Source: Comamonas sp. lk
GTDB taxonomy: Bacteria; Pseudomonadota; Gammaproteobacteria; Burkholderiales; Burkholderiaceae_C
Reading direction: 5' to 3'
Assembly (NCBI GenBank): GCA_945898105.1
Contig: CAMDHL010000105.1
Span: 1 to 7,207 of the forward strand
DNA: 7,207 nucleotides
Positions 1-6,531 of the stretch are shown one piece after another. Under the pieces are notes generated by a model that was given only the letters and a program-made list of their open reading frames with translations, had not been told where the DNA came from and did not search any database. A program made the position numbers and the translations under genes. Position 1 is the stretch's first letter; every line of letters begins with the position of its first letter.

Positions 1-872
1 GTAACTTCATCGCGTCGCTGCAGCGCCACTAGCGCCGCGCGCTGGGTAAATACGCTGGCGCAAGAGGTGTTGAATTCGATGAGCTTGCTCATGGCCCCTG
101 TAGCGGATGGTGGCAGCACCAGCCAACCCAAACGCCAGCCTGTCATTAAGTAGCTTTTAGAAAAACTATGCGCCACCATGAGCTTATCTTCCGGCTCAGC
201 AATATCTAAAAAACTGGGCGCGCATGCGTTAGCGGAAGGCGCGAAATACAGGTTTTCATAGACCTCGTCCGCCAGGATCCAGGTGCTGGTGCGGCGGCAG
301 TGCGCCAATATGGCGTTTTGCTCTTCGCGGCTTAAGGTCCAGCCGGTGGGGTTGTTGGGCGCGTTGACAATGAGCAGTTTGGTAGCCGAGGTGATGGCGG
401 AAAGCAAAGCGTCCAAGTCCAAAGTCCAGGCACCGGCTTGCGGACGCAGCGGCACGGTACGCACGCGCGCGCCCATGATGAGGGGCTGCGCCGTAAGGTT
501 GGGCCAGACCGGAGTGACGGCGACCACTTCGTCGCCCGCATCGACCACCGCTTGCACCGCCAGCATGAGCGCATTGACACCGCCTGAGGTGATGGCGATG
601 CGTTCGGCGCCAATGGGCGCGCTACCCGACGCGCCCGGGTGCTTGGCGGCCATAGCCTGCGCCACGGCCTCGCGCAGCGCGGGCAGGCCCAAGTTATGGC
701 TGTAAAAAGTCTCGCCCGACTGCAGAGATTCGATAGCCGCCTGGCGGATGAAATCGGGCGTGACTTCGTCGCTCTCGCCAAACCAAAAGGCCAGCACATC
801 GCTGCGGCCCATGCCGGCATTGGCGACCTCGCGGATTTTGGATTCTTCGAGGTTTTGGATGGCTTGGCGCAT
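1..872 (-). CDS. PLP-dependent aminotransferase, class I/II (3' end beyond the left edge)
   Basis: Likely a cytoplasmic fold-type I aminotransferase that moves an amino group between an amino acid and a 2-oxo acid through pyridoxal phosphate. I translated the minus strand from the ATG at 872; the frame stays open for 290 codons to the window edge, so roughly the last 90-110 residues of a normal ~390-residue enzyme are missing. Visible family motifs are SGG at 96-98, the NNPTG loop at 173-177, ADEVY at 201-205 with the Asp (D202) that contacts the pyridine nitrogen, and SFSKSYLMTGWRLGW at 236-250, with K239 as the expected Schiff-base lysine. The substrate-carboxylate arginine near the C-terminus is not visible. 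It starts 10 nt after the matB stop, without a clear Shine-Dalgarno, so it is probably translated from the same mRNA. Family assignment is firm; substrate specificity is unknown. Confidence 0.9.
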   Translation of the reverse strand, partial: MRQAIQNLEESKIREVANAGMGRSDVLAFWFGESDEVTPDFIRQAAIESLQSGETFYSHNLGLPALREAVAQAMAAKHPGASGSAPIGAERIAITSGGVNALMLAVQAVVDAGDEVVAVTPVWPNLTAQPLIMGARVRTVPLRPQAGAWTLDLDALLSAITSATKLLIVNAPNNPTGWTLSREEQNAILAHCRRTSTWILADEVYENLYFAPSANACAPSFLDIAEPEDKLMVAHSFSKSYLMTGWRLGWLVLPPSATGAMSKLIEFNTSCASVFTQRAALVALQRRDEV

Positions 873-882
873 GCGATACCGC

Positions 883-2448
883 TTAGGCGGTGAATAGGTT
901 TTGGTATTGCTGACGCAACAGATTTTTTTGCACTTTGCCCATGGCATTGCGCGGCAGTTCGGGCAGCACAAAGCAGCGCTTAGGAATTTTGAAATTAGCC
1001 AGGTTCGCTTTGAGCGATTGGACAATGGCATCGGCATCGGGGGCAGCGCCGGGTTTGGCAATGACTACGGCCACGCCAACTTCGCCAAAGTCCGGGTGCG
1101 GCACGCCGACCAGTGCGCTCTCGGCCACGCCAGGCATGGCGTTGATGTAGCCCTCGATCTCGGCGGGGTAGACGTTGTAGCCGCCGCTGATGATGAGGTC
1201 TTTGCTGCGGCCCACGATGCTGACATAGCCGCGCGCGTCCACCACGCCCACGTCGCCGGTTTTGAAGTAGCCATCCGCCGTGAATTCCTCGGCAGTTTTT
1301 TCCGGCATGCGCCAGTAGCCGCTAAACACATTGGGGCCGCGCACTTCAATATTGCCCACCTCGCCCACTGCGCAGCGCTTGCCTTCGCTACTGCTGACGC
1401 GCAGTTGCACTCCGGGTAGCGCAAAGCCTACGGTGCCACCACGCCGTTCGGCCTGGCCGTCATGGCGCGCGTCAGGCGCATAGGGGTTGGACGCGAGCAT
1501 GACGGTTTCGCTCATGCCGTAGCGCTCCAAAATCGTGTGGCCGGTGCGCGCCGTCCAGTCCTGGAAAGTCTCCAAAAGCAAGGGCGCGGAGCCTGCCACA
1601 AACAAGCGCATATTCGCGCAGGCCTGCGCCGTCAGGCCAGCCTCGCCCAGCAGGCGCACATACAAAGTAGGCACGCCCATAAAGACGGTGGCTTGCGGCA
1701 AATAGGCCAGCACCTGCTTAGGCTCAAAGCGCGCCATCCAGATCATCTTGCTGCCATTGAGCAGCGCACCATGCAGCGCAACAAAAAGACCATGTACGTG
1801 GAAGATGGGCAGGCAGTGGATGAGCACATCGCCACGCCCGTCAGGACCTCCTGTTTTAGTCCAGCCCCAATAGTCTTTCAGCACCTTGGCGTTAGCAAGC
1901 AAATTGCCATGGCTGAGCATGGCGCCTTTGCTGCGGCCGGTGGTGCCGCTGGTGTACACCATGGCGGCCAGATCTTCCGCTTTGCGCGGTGCGATGGTGT
2001 GCACATCGCTGTGCTGCGCGGCGCGTTCGAGCAAGCTGCCCTGGCGCTGATCGTCCAGGGTGAAAACATATTGCGTGCCGGACTGAAACGCCAGCTTGCT
2101 GGCCCAGCCAAAGTCGCGCGGGCTACAGACCAGCACCGCTGGTTCGGCATTACCCAAAAAGTACTGTAACTCGGCGCTTTGGTAGGCCACGTTCAGCGGC
2201 AAATAAACATAACCCGCACGCAACGTGGCTAAGTAGAGCAACATGGCTTCGACCGATTTGTCCACGTGCGCCGCGATACGGCTGCCTGCGGGTAAACCCA
2301 GCGATTGCAGCAAATTGGCCAGCATGGCGGTGGCGCGGTCCAGGTCGCGCCAGGAGTAATGCAAGCCGCTTTCGGTCTGCACCGCAGTCTGGTCCAGATC
2401 GCGCGGGAAGCCTGCGCGCAGCGCGGAAAAAAGGTTGTGTTGGGACAT
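883..2448 (-). CDS. matB: Malonate--CoA ligase (malonyl-CoA synthetase, MatB/ACSF3 type)
   Basis: Cytoplasmic AMP-forming ligase expected to convert malonate, ATP and CoA to malonyl-CoA, AMP and pyrophosphate, feeding malonyl-CoA to decarboxylation or fatty-acid synthesis. The 521-residue product has the full acyl-adenylate architecture: phosphate loop YTSGTTGRSKG at 165-175, LPIFHVHGLF at 213-222, RLFVAGSAPL at 281-290, ERYGMSET at 308-315, TGD at 397-399, the hinge region GRSKDLIISGGYNVYP at 413-428 and the C-terminal PRNAMGKVQKN at 499-509, with K505 as the adenylation lysine. LYLATLRAGYVYLPLN at 71-86 and GPNVFSGYWRMPEKTAEEFTADGYF at about 371-395 closely resemble rhizobial MatB from memory. 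R281 sits where MatB enzymes carry an arginine near the malonate carboxylate. Length is typical (about 500-520). The ATG at 2448 gives a normal N-terminus, but no strong ribosome site precedes it. A related medium-chain or methylmalonyl ligase is less likely. Confidence 0.88.
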   Translation of the reverse strand: MSQHNLFSALRAGFPRDLDQTAVQTESGLHYSWRDLDRATAMLANLLQSLGLPAGSRIAAHVDKSVEAMLLYLATLRAGYVYLPLNVAYQSAELQYFLGNAEPAVLVCSPRDFGWASKLAFQSGTQYVFTLDDQRQGSLLERAAQHSDVHTIAPRKAEDLAAMVYTSGTTGRSKGAMLSHGNLLANAKVLKDYWGWTKTGGPDGRGDVLIHCLPIFHVHGLFVALHGALLNGSKMIWMARFEPKQVLAYLPQATVFMGVPTLYVRLLGEAGLTAQACANMRLFVAGSAPLLLETFQDWTARTGHTILERYGMSETVMLASNPYAPDARHDGQAERRGGTVGFALPGVQLRVSSSEGKRCAVGEVGNIEVRGPNVFSGYWRMPEKTAEEFTADGYFKTGDVGVVDARGYVSIVGRSKDLIISGGYNVYPAEIEGYINAMPGVAESALVGVPHPDFGEVGVAVVIAKPGAAPDADAIVQSLKANLANFKIPKRCFVLPELPRNAMGKVQKNLLRQQYQNLFTA

Positions 2449-2521
2449 GGGTAAACGCGTGCTAAGCCAGATGCGGGCTCAAACCAGGCAGCCGCTGCTG
2501 CGGCCGCCCTCTACAAAAAAA

Positions 2522-3529
2522 CTAATCGAGCTTCGCGCCCGAGGCTTTAACAACTTTGGACCATTTGGCCAGCTCGGCTTTGATAAAACCGTCGAACTGC
2601 GCACCCGCCAGGTTGGGGAAATCGGCGCCTTGATTGGCCCAGGTGGTCTTGGCTTCATCGGTCTGGCAAACACGGCGGATTTCTTCTACCGCACGGGCCT
2701 GGATGTCCGCCGGTGTGCCTTTGGGCGCCCAGACGCCATACCAGGTACTGACGGTGTAGTCGGGTAAGCCCAATTCAGTGGAGCACGGCACATCCGGGAA
2801 AGCCGGGTTACGTTTGGCGCCAGAGACCATTAAGGCCTTGATGCGCCCGCCCTTAATGTGCGCCGCCGATGAGCCCAGGCCGTCGAACATCATGTCCACA
2901 TTGCCGGCAATCAGGTCTTGGAGTGCGGGGCCCGCGCCCCGGTAAGGGATGTGGGTGATAAAGGTATTGGTCTGCAGCTTGAACAATTCGCCCGCGAGGT
3001 GGTGCGAGGTACCACCACCGGCCGAGCCGTAGTTCAGCTTGCCGGGGTTTTTGCGCAAAAAGGCCAGAAATTCCGCATAGTTGGCGGCGGGCACTTTTTT
3101 CGGGTTGATCACCAGCACCTGCGGCACGGCGGCCACCAAGATGAGGGGCACAAAGTCGCGCTCCAAGTCGTAGTCCAGCTTGGGGTACATGCTGGGGGCG
3201 ATGGTGTGGTGTACCGCGCCCATGAACAAGGTGTAACCATCAGGCGCTGCTTTGGCCGCGACGCCGGCACCTAGCGTGCCGCCCGCGCCGCCTTTGTTGT
3301 CGATGATCAACTGCTTTTCGGTCAGGCGCGCAAAGTGGGTGGACATGGGGCGCGCAAAGCCGTCGGTCCCGCCACCAGGGGGAAAGGGCACCACCAAGGT
3401 CACGGGTTTGGCCGGCCAGGTAGCCTGCGACCAGGCGGGAAAGGCCAGACCGGCAGCGCCTACAGCAGCGGCCTGCAGCAGGGTACGGCGGCCCAAAGGC
3501 TCGGGGGGGCGGGTTTGCAAATGGGTCAC
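2522..3529 (-). CDS. Bug/TctC-family tripartite tricarboxylate transporter substrate-binding protein
   Basis: Periplasmic solute-binding protein of the Bug family, which captures carboxylates such as citrate, dicarboxylates or aromatic acids, often without an adjacent membrane permease. I chose the GTG at 3529 (335 aa) because AAGGAG lies 8 nt upstream and because the leader then begins normally; the frame also stays open upstream to an ATG at 3622, but those 31 residues look non-coding. The leader has a twin arginine (R14-R15, GRRTLLQ), a hydrophobic stretch 20-32 and a likely cleavage site after SQA at 34-36, so Tat export is plausible. Family hallmarks are VPFPPGGGTDGFARP at 47-61, IIDNKGGAGGTLGA at 75-88, the DGYTL motif at 97-101, LNYGSAGGGTSHHLAGELF at 165-183 and HIPYRGAGPALQDLIAGNVD at 193-212. 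Its position between glcD and matB suggests a hydroxy-acid or malonate-like ligand, but that is inference. Confidence 0.92.
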   Translation of the reverse strand: MTHLQTRPPEPLGRRTLLQAAAVGAAGLAFPAWSQATWPAKPVTLVVPFPPGGGTDGFARPMSTHFARLTEKQLIIDNKGGAGGTLGAGVAAKAAPDGYTLFMGAVHHTIAPSMYPKLDYDLERDFVPLILVAAVPQVLVINPKKVPAANYAEFLAFLRKNPGKLNYGSAGGGTSHHLAGELFKLQTNTFITHIPYRGAGPALQDLIAGNVDMMFDGLGSSAAHIKGGRIKALMVSGAKRNPAFPDVPCSTELGLPDYTVSTWYGVWAPKGTPADIQARAVEEIRRVCQTDEAKTTWANQGADFPNLAGAQFDGFIKAELAKWSKVVKASGAKLD

Positions 3530-3537
3530 AGTGGGGT

Positions 3538-3543
3538 CTCCTT
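3538..3543 (-). promoter_or_regulatory. Ribosome binding site deciding the Bug-gene GTG start
   Basis: On the minus strand the hexamer AAGGAG lies 8 nt before the GTG at 3529. It is the best Shine-Dalgarno match among the minus-strand genes. It favours the 335-residue product over the longer open frame that starts with ATG at 3622. Confidence 0.8.
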
Positions 3544-3645
3544 CATTGTTAAAACCGAACGCGGGGTCCAGCGCAGCCCAGGGCGATTTGCCAAGACTTC
3601 GCGAGGCGCAATTGTCACGCAATCACAACACAACACCGGTTGCGA

Positions 3646-3681
3646 GCCTTTTGCCCCGTCGGGACGGGCCTTTTTAACCGG
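3646..3681 (+). terminator. Terminator-like hairpin, oriented for plus-strand transcripts
   Basis: A GC-rich stem CCCGT (3655-3659) / ACGGG (3664-3668) with a CGGG loop is followed by five T (3671-3675), the layout of an intrinsic terminator for transcription moving rightward. Both neighbouring genes are on the minus strand, and in their direction the hairpin is followed by CAAAAGG rather than a U tract, so it would not be a classical terminator after glcD. A further pair, CCGGTT (3636-3641) and AACCGG (3676-3681), flanks it and could close a larger structure. The function is uncertain: it could stop antisense transcription, end a small RNA, or be a processing or RNA-stability hairpin between glcD and the Bug gene. 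Confidence 0.4.
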
Positions 3682-3717
3682 CAAATGCAGCAAGAACGTT
3701 TTCGATGGTCGTCATGC

Positions 3718-5220
3718 TTAAAAGCGCGGCAAGTCCGGGTGCTTGAGCTTCCCACCGCGCACCAGTTCCTTGCCATATTCAGCGCAACGCTGCAGCGTCG
3801 GAATAACTTTGCCAGGATTGAGCAGGCCTTGCGGGTCAAACGCGCGCTTGACCGCGAACATTTGCGCATTTTCGGCGGCGCTGAACTGCACGCACATGGA
3901 GTTGAGTTTTTCCACGCCCACACCGTGCTCGCCGGTCACTGTGCCGCCCATGGCAACGCTGGTTTCCAAAATATCGGCGCCAAAGAGCTCGCAGCGGCGC
4001 AGCTGGTCCGAGTCGTTCGCATCAAACAGGATGAGGGGGTGCAAATTGCCGTCACCCGCATGAAAGACGTTGGCGCAGCGCAACTGGTATTTCTTCTCCA
4101 TCTCGGCAATCGCGAGCAGGATGTCGGCCAGGCGCTTGCGTGGGATGGTGCTGTCCATGCACATGTAGTCCGGGCTGATACGGCCGCTGGCGGGAAAGGC
4201 GTTTTTACGCCCGCTCCAAAAGCGCAGACGCTCGGCCTCGCTTTGGCTGACCGCAATGGCAGTGGCGCCGTGCTGGCGCAAGACCTCGCTCATGCGCACG
4301 ATTTCTTCTTCCACTTCCTCGGGCGTGCCATCGCTCTCGCACAGCAATATGGCTGCTGCGTTCAGGTCGTAACCAGCGTGGACAAAGGCTTCCACGGCAG
4401 CGGTCATGGGCTTGTCCATCATTTCCAGACCGGCCGGGATGATGCCTGCGGCGATGACGGCGGCGACTGCGTCACCGGCTTTGCGCACATCATCAAAGCT
4501 GGCCATGGTGCAGCGCGCCAATTGCGGTTTGGGCACCAGCTTGACCAACACCTCCAGCGTGACGGCCAGCATGCCTTCGCTGCCAACGGCCAGGCTGAGC
4601 AGGTCGTAGCCCGGCGCGTCCAGCGATTCACCGCCAAAGGTGATGGGCTCGCCCTGGGCGGTAAAGCCGCGCACTTGCAAGACGTTGTGCAGCGTCAGGC
4701 CGTATTTGAGGCAATGCACGCCGCCCGAGTTTTCGGCCACGTTGCCGCCTATGGTGCAGGCGATCTGGCTGCTGGGGTCCGGCGCGTAATACAAGCCGTA
4801 GGGCGCTGCCGCTTCGCTGATGGCCAAATTGCGCACGCCACATTGCACCCGGGCAGTGCGCGCCAGCGGGTCCACCTTGAGGATTTTGTTGAACTTAGCC
4901 AGAGACAGCGTGACGCCCAAGGCATGCGGCATAGCGCCGCCCGACAGGCCGGTGCCCGCCCCGCGCGCCACCACCGGCACGCCCAGAGCATGGCAGCTGC
5001 GCAGCACCGCCTGCACCTGCGCCTCTGTCTCGGGCAGGGCCACGACCAGCGGACGCTGGCGGTAGGCGGTTAGGCCGTCGCATTCATAGGGCGTGGTGTC
5101 TTCGGCCTGAAAAAGCAACGCATGCTGCGGCAACTCTCGGCTCAGCGCCTGCACCACGCGTGCTTGCAAAGCGGCGCGGGCGATAGCGTCCTGGGAGTTG
5201 AGGTTTAAGGGGGCATTCAT
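3718..5220 (-). CDS. glcD: FAD-linked 2-hydroxy-acid dehydrogenase, glycolate oxidase subunit GlcD type
   Basis: FAD flavoprotein of the vanillyl-alcohol-oxidase/D-lactate-dehydrogenase fold that oxidises a 2-hydroxy acid (glycolate, D-lactate or a relative) to the 2-oxo acid. From the ATG at 5220 it has 500 residues, matching E. coli GlcD (499); the frame extends upstream to 5343 but those residues look non-coding. The FAD domain is marked by ARGAGTGLSGGAMP at 85-98, DPSSQIACTIGGNVAENSGG at 148-167, HCLKYG at 169-174 and VGSEGMLAVTLEV at 212-224. The C-terminal cap carries HAGDGNLHP at 387-395 and GTVTGEHGVG at 426-435, whose histidines and glutamate form the substrate/metal region in this family, and it ends with FDPQGLLNPGKV at 461-472. 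In E. coli GlcD works with GlcE and GlcF; neither follows here, where a Bug gene comes after 188 nt. It could instead be a stand-alone D-lactate or D-2-hydroxyglutarate type enzyme. No good ribosome site was seen. Confidence 0.85.
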   Translation of the reverse strand: MNAPLNLNSQDAIARAALQARVVQALSRELPQHALLFQAEDTTPYECDGLTAYRQRPLVVALPETEAQVQAVLRSCHALGVPVVARGAGTGLSGGAMPHALGVTLSLAKFNKILKVDPLARTARVQCGVRNLAISEAAAPYGLYYAPDPSSQIACTIGGNVAENSGGVHCLKYGLTLHNVLQVRGFTAQGEPITFGGESLDAPGYDLLSLAVGSEGMLAVTLEVLVKLVPKPQLARCTMASFDDVRKAGDAVAAVIAAGIIPAGLEMMDKPMTAAVEAFVHAGYDLNAAAILLCESDGTPEEVEEEIVRMSEVLRQHGATAIAVSQSEAERLRFWSGRKNAFPASGRISPDYMCMDSTIPRKRLADILLAIAEMEKKYQLRCANVFHAGDGNLHPLILFDANDSDQLRRCELFGADILETSVAMGGTVTGEHGVGVEKLNSMCVQFSAAENAQMFAVKRAFDPQGLLNPGKVIPTLQRCAEYGKELVRGGKLKHPDLPRF

Positions 5221-5457
5221 ACCGTGCACTCTAGCGCAGGGCAGGCGCCCTGGCCGTGAAGAAACTTGCAAAGCAGTGTGAAATCTCAGGCCAGTTAGGT
5301 AATCGGGGTCTGGGCCGGGGTGTCCGCTCCCCATGGCGATCAACTGCGCACATGCGCGCGCCTGGAGCCGATCGCCAAGATCGCCCCAGGCCCTGGACGG
5401 CGGCTCTAAGGCGCCCTTCTATGGACATCGGTAGCGCGACGTAAGCAATCCTTTTCG

Positions 5458-5480
5458 AAAAAAACTCCCCCAAAGGAGTG
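5458..5480 (-). terminator. Possible weak intrinsic terminator, minus strand
   Basis: Read on the minus strand, ACTCC (5479-5475) pairs with GGAGT (5468-5464) around a six-base loop and runs straight into a tract of T that covers 5463-5458. The shape fits an intrinsic terminator that would stop leftward transcripts coming from the fimbrial side before they reach glcD. The stem is only five base pairs, and no minus-strand gene is visible to its right, so chance in an AT-rich region is a real alternative. Confidence 0.27.
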
Positions 5481-5632
5481 ATAAATATCATATTTCTACT
5501 ATTTTTTAAAGGATTTTAATTATTTTTATGTTTATTTTTATTATTTTCATGATAAATTTAAATTGCTGTCACAAGCATCTTGTCCACCTGCTCAAAGGTG
5601 CGGCCAAATAATGCAATTTGTAATTGTTTAAC

Positions 5633-5638
5633 GGGGGA
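5633..5638 (+). promoter_or_regulatory. Ribosome binding site of the first pilin gene
   Basis: GGGGGA ends 3 nt before the ATG at 5642; measured from its first G residues the spacing is acceptable. It supports the ATG at 5642 rather than an in-frame TTG at 5624, which would place the purine run inside the coding sequence. Confidence 0.55.
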
Positions 5639-5641
5639 ATT

Positions 5642-6295
5642 ATGAAATTTATTTCAAAAAAAATAGCGGGCCAGTCGCAACTCATCTACTTGGCTCTTTT
5701 GGCTCTAACGGGCAGCCACATCAGCCATGCCCAGACGGTGGCCGATGCGACTTTGAGCATCACCGGGACGGTAACTGCAACGACCTGTTATTTAAAAATT
5801 AACTCAGCGGTCGGTGGGACTGCCGCTACGCTGGCGCTGCCACAGATCTCGGTGAACGCCACCACTAAAGCCGCAGCAGCAGGCGATAGTTTGTCAACTT
5901 CAAAGCAATGCTCGATAGGACTTTCAGGCGGGAGTGGTGACTCTACCCCCTGCAGTGTCGGAAGCACTTTCAACACCATTTTTTACGCACCAGCAGTGCA
6001 GGTAATAACCGTTGGTAACGCAAACTACATTAAAAATATTGCAGCAAGCAGCTCTGCGACCGGCGTTGCCATCAAGTTGGCGAATGGCGGCAACCCCTTC
6101 CAGATTCCCACCAGTCCAGGCGGTGTGATCTTTCAGGGATCTAACAACTACAGCTCGCAAACGGGTTTATTAGCTACCGCCGTGACGAGTACGCAAAATT
6201 TCCAATTAACGATCGTCAAAACGGTCTCTGCCGGCAGTGATATTGGGCCTGGAGCAATAGAAGGCACGGTCATGGTCAGCTATGCCGTGTTTTAA
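5642..6295 (+). CDS. Type 1-like fimbrial (chaperone-usher) pilin subunit
   Basis: Secreted pilin expected to be handed to a periplasmic chaperone and polymerised by an outer-membrane usher through donor-strand exchange. The 217-residue product starts MKFISKKIAG, has a hydrophobic segment at about 14-23 and a likely signal-peptidase site after SHA (28-30). The mature N-terminus, VADATLSITGTV at 33-44, shows the alternating hydrophobic pattern of a donor strand and leads into C49. Cysteines follow at 90 and 104; C49-C90 has the ~40-residue spacing usual for the FimA disulfide, so C104 looks extra. LPQIS at 66-70 and ATGVAIKLANGGNPFQI at 139-155 match conserved type 1 pilin patterns, and the end GTVMVSYAVF fits the terminal strand. 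It is preceded by a GGGGGA ribosome site and an AT-rich leader. Base composition is lower in GC than the left-hand genes. Whether it is the major rod subunit or a minor one cannot be told. Confidence 0.85.
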   Translation: MKFISKKIAGQSQLIYLALLALTGSHISHAQTVADATLSITGTVTATTCYLKINSAVGGTAATLALPQISVNATTKAAAAGDSLSTSKQCSIGLSGGSGDSTPCSVGSTFNTIFYAPAVQVITVGNANYIKNIAASSSATGVAIKLANGGNPFQIPTSPGGVIFQGSNNYSSQTGLLATAVTSTQNFQLTIVKTVSAGSDIGPGAIEGTVMVSYAVF

Positions 6296-6531
6296 CTCAG
6301 TACATCCTTAGGAAGCCGCTGCTAGAGCCCAGCTTAGACCAAGCGATGCCGCTGACCCGCGGTACTGCTTGTCAAGACTGGCATATGCAGAACTTGCTTT
6401 GGTGTCAACGGGCAGCGCGCTTGGACACAAACTCCCGCGCTCACTTTTCCAGACCTGCGTACTTGGACCGGCACCTTTTACTACGAACCCCATGCACTGA
6501 GCGCGTCACGACGCGCTTTCTCGAAACACTT
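6296..6531 (+). other. Gap between the two pilin genes, with a hairpin near the second start
   Basis: These 236 nt contain no recognisable gene. The frame of the second pilin is open upstream to an ATG at 6346, but the extra 62 residues are rich in Arg, Cys and His, lack pilin features and would bury the signal peptide. No terminator with a proper T run follows the first pilin, so read-through is possible. A perfect 7-bp inverted repeat, AGCGCGT (6500-6506) and ACGCGCT (6511-6517) with a CACG loop, ends 14 nt before the second start and is followed by only a short TTCTC stretch. It could affect translation or stability of the second gene. No promoter was identified. Confidence 0.5.

Larger units (their letters stand above)
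5221..5641. other. Divergent intergenic region with an AT-rich island
   Basis: This 421-nt gap lies between the divergently transcribed glcD and the first pilin gene and must hold the promoters of both, although I found no convincing -35/-10 pair. From 5221 to about 5440 it is GC-rich, with three short repeats: GGCGATC at 5335-5341 and its inverse GATCGCC at 5370-5376 and 5379-5385. From about 5440 to 5570 it is extremely AT-rich, with long T and A runs and a TGATA-AA-TATCA near-palindrome at 5479-5490. The pilin leader then contains two small stems, ACAAG/CTTGT (5571-5583) and CACCT/AGGTG (5585-5600). No convincing gene was seen here; short open frames on either strand lack start signals or family features. 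Confidence 0.6.

Noticed and set aside
332..820. A 162-codon minus-strand open frame overlapping the aminotransferase
   Set aside because: It is out of frame with the aminotransferase, whose motifs (NNPTG, SFSK) are clear in the neighbouring frame, and the product is Arg/Ser/Pro-rich low-information sequence.
1462..2169. A 235-codon plus-strand open frame opposite matB
   Set aside because: It is antisense to a clearly conserved ligase and has no signal, motif or ribosome site; GC-rich codon usage explains the open frame.
2491..2504. GCCGC-TGCT-GCGGC hairpin between the Bug gene and matB as a terminator
   Set aside because: On the minus strand the T run comes before the stem, not after it, and there is no T run on the plus side either, so it does not look like an intrinsic terminator. 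It may be chance.
3640..5073. A 477-codon open frame on the plus strand opposite glcD
   Set aside because: The product is rich in His, Gln, Ala and Val in the pattern of an antisense shadow, with no recognisable domain, and the minus strand encodes an intact GlcD with all its motifs.
5221..5343. N-terminal extension of GlcD to an ATG at 5343
   Set aside because: The added 41 residues lack family similarity, and the ATG at 5220 gives the usual length of about 500 residues.
6308..6493. 61-codon minus-strand open frame in the pilin gap
   Set aside because: No motif, no neighbour in the same direction and no start signal; judged non-coding.
6346..6531. N-terminal extension of the second pilin from an ATG at 6346
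   Set aside because: It would place 62 unlike-pilin residues before a textbook signal peptide and has no supporting ribosome site.
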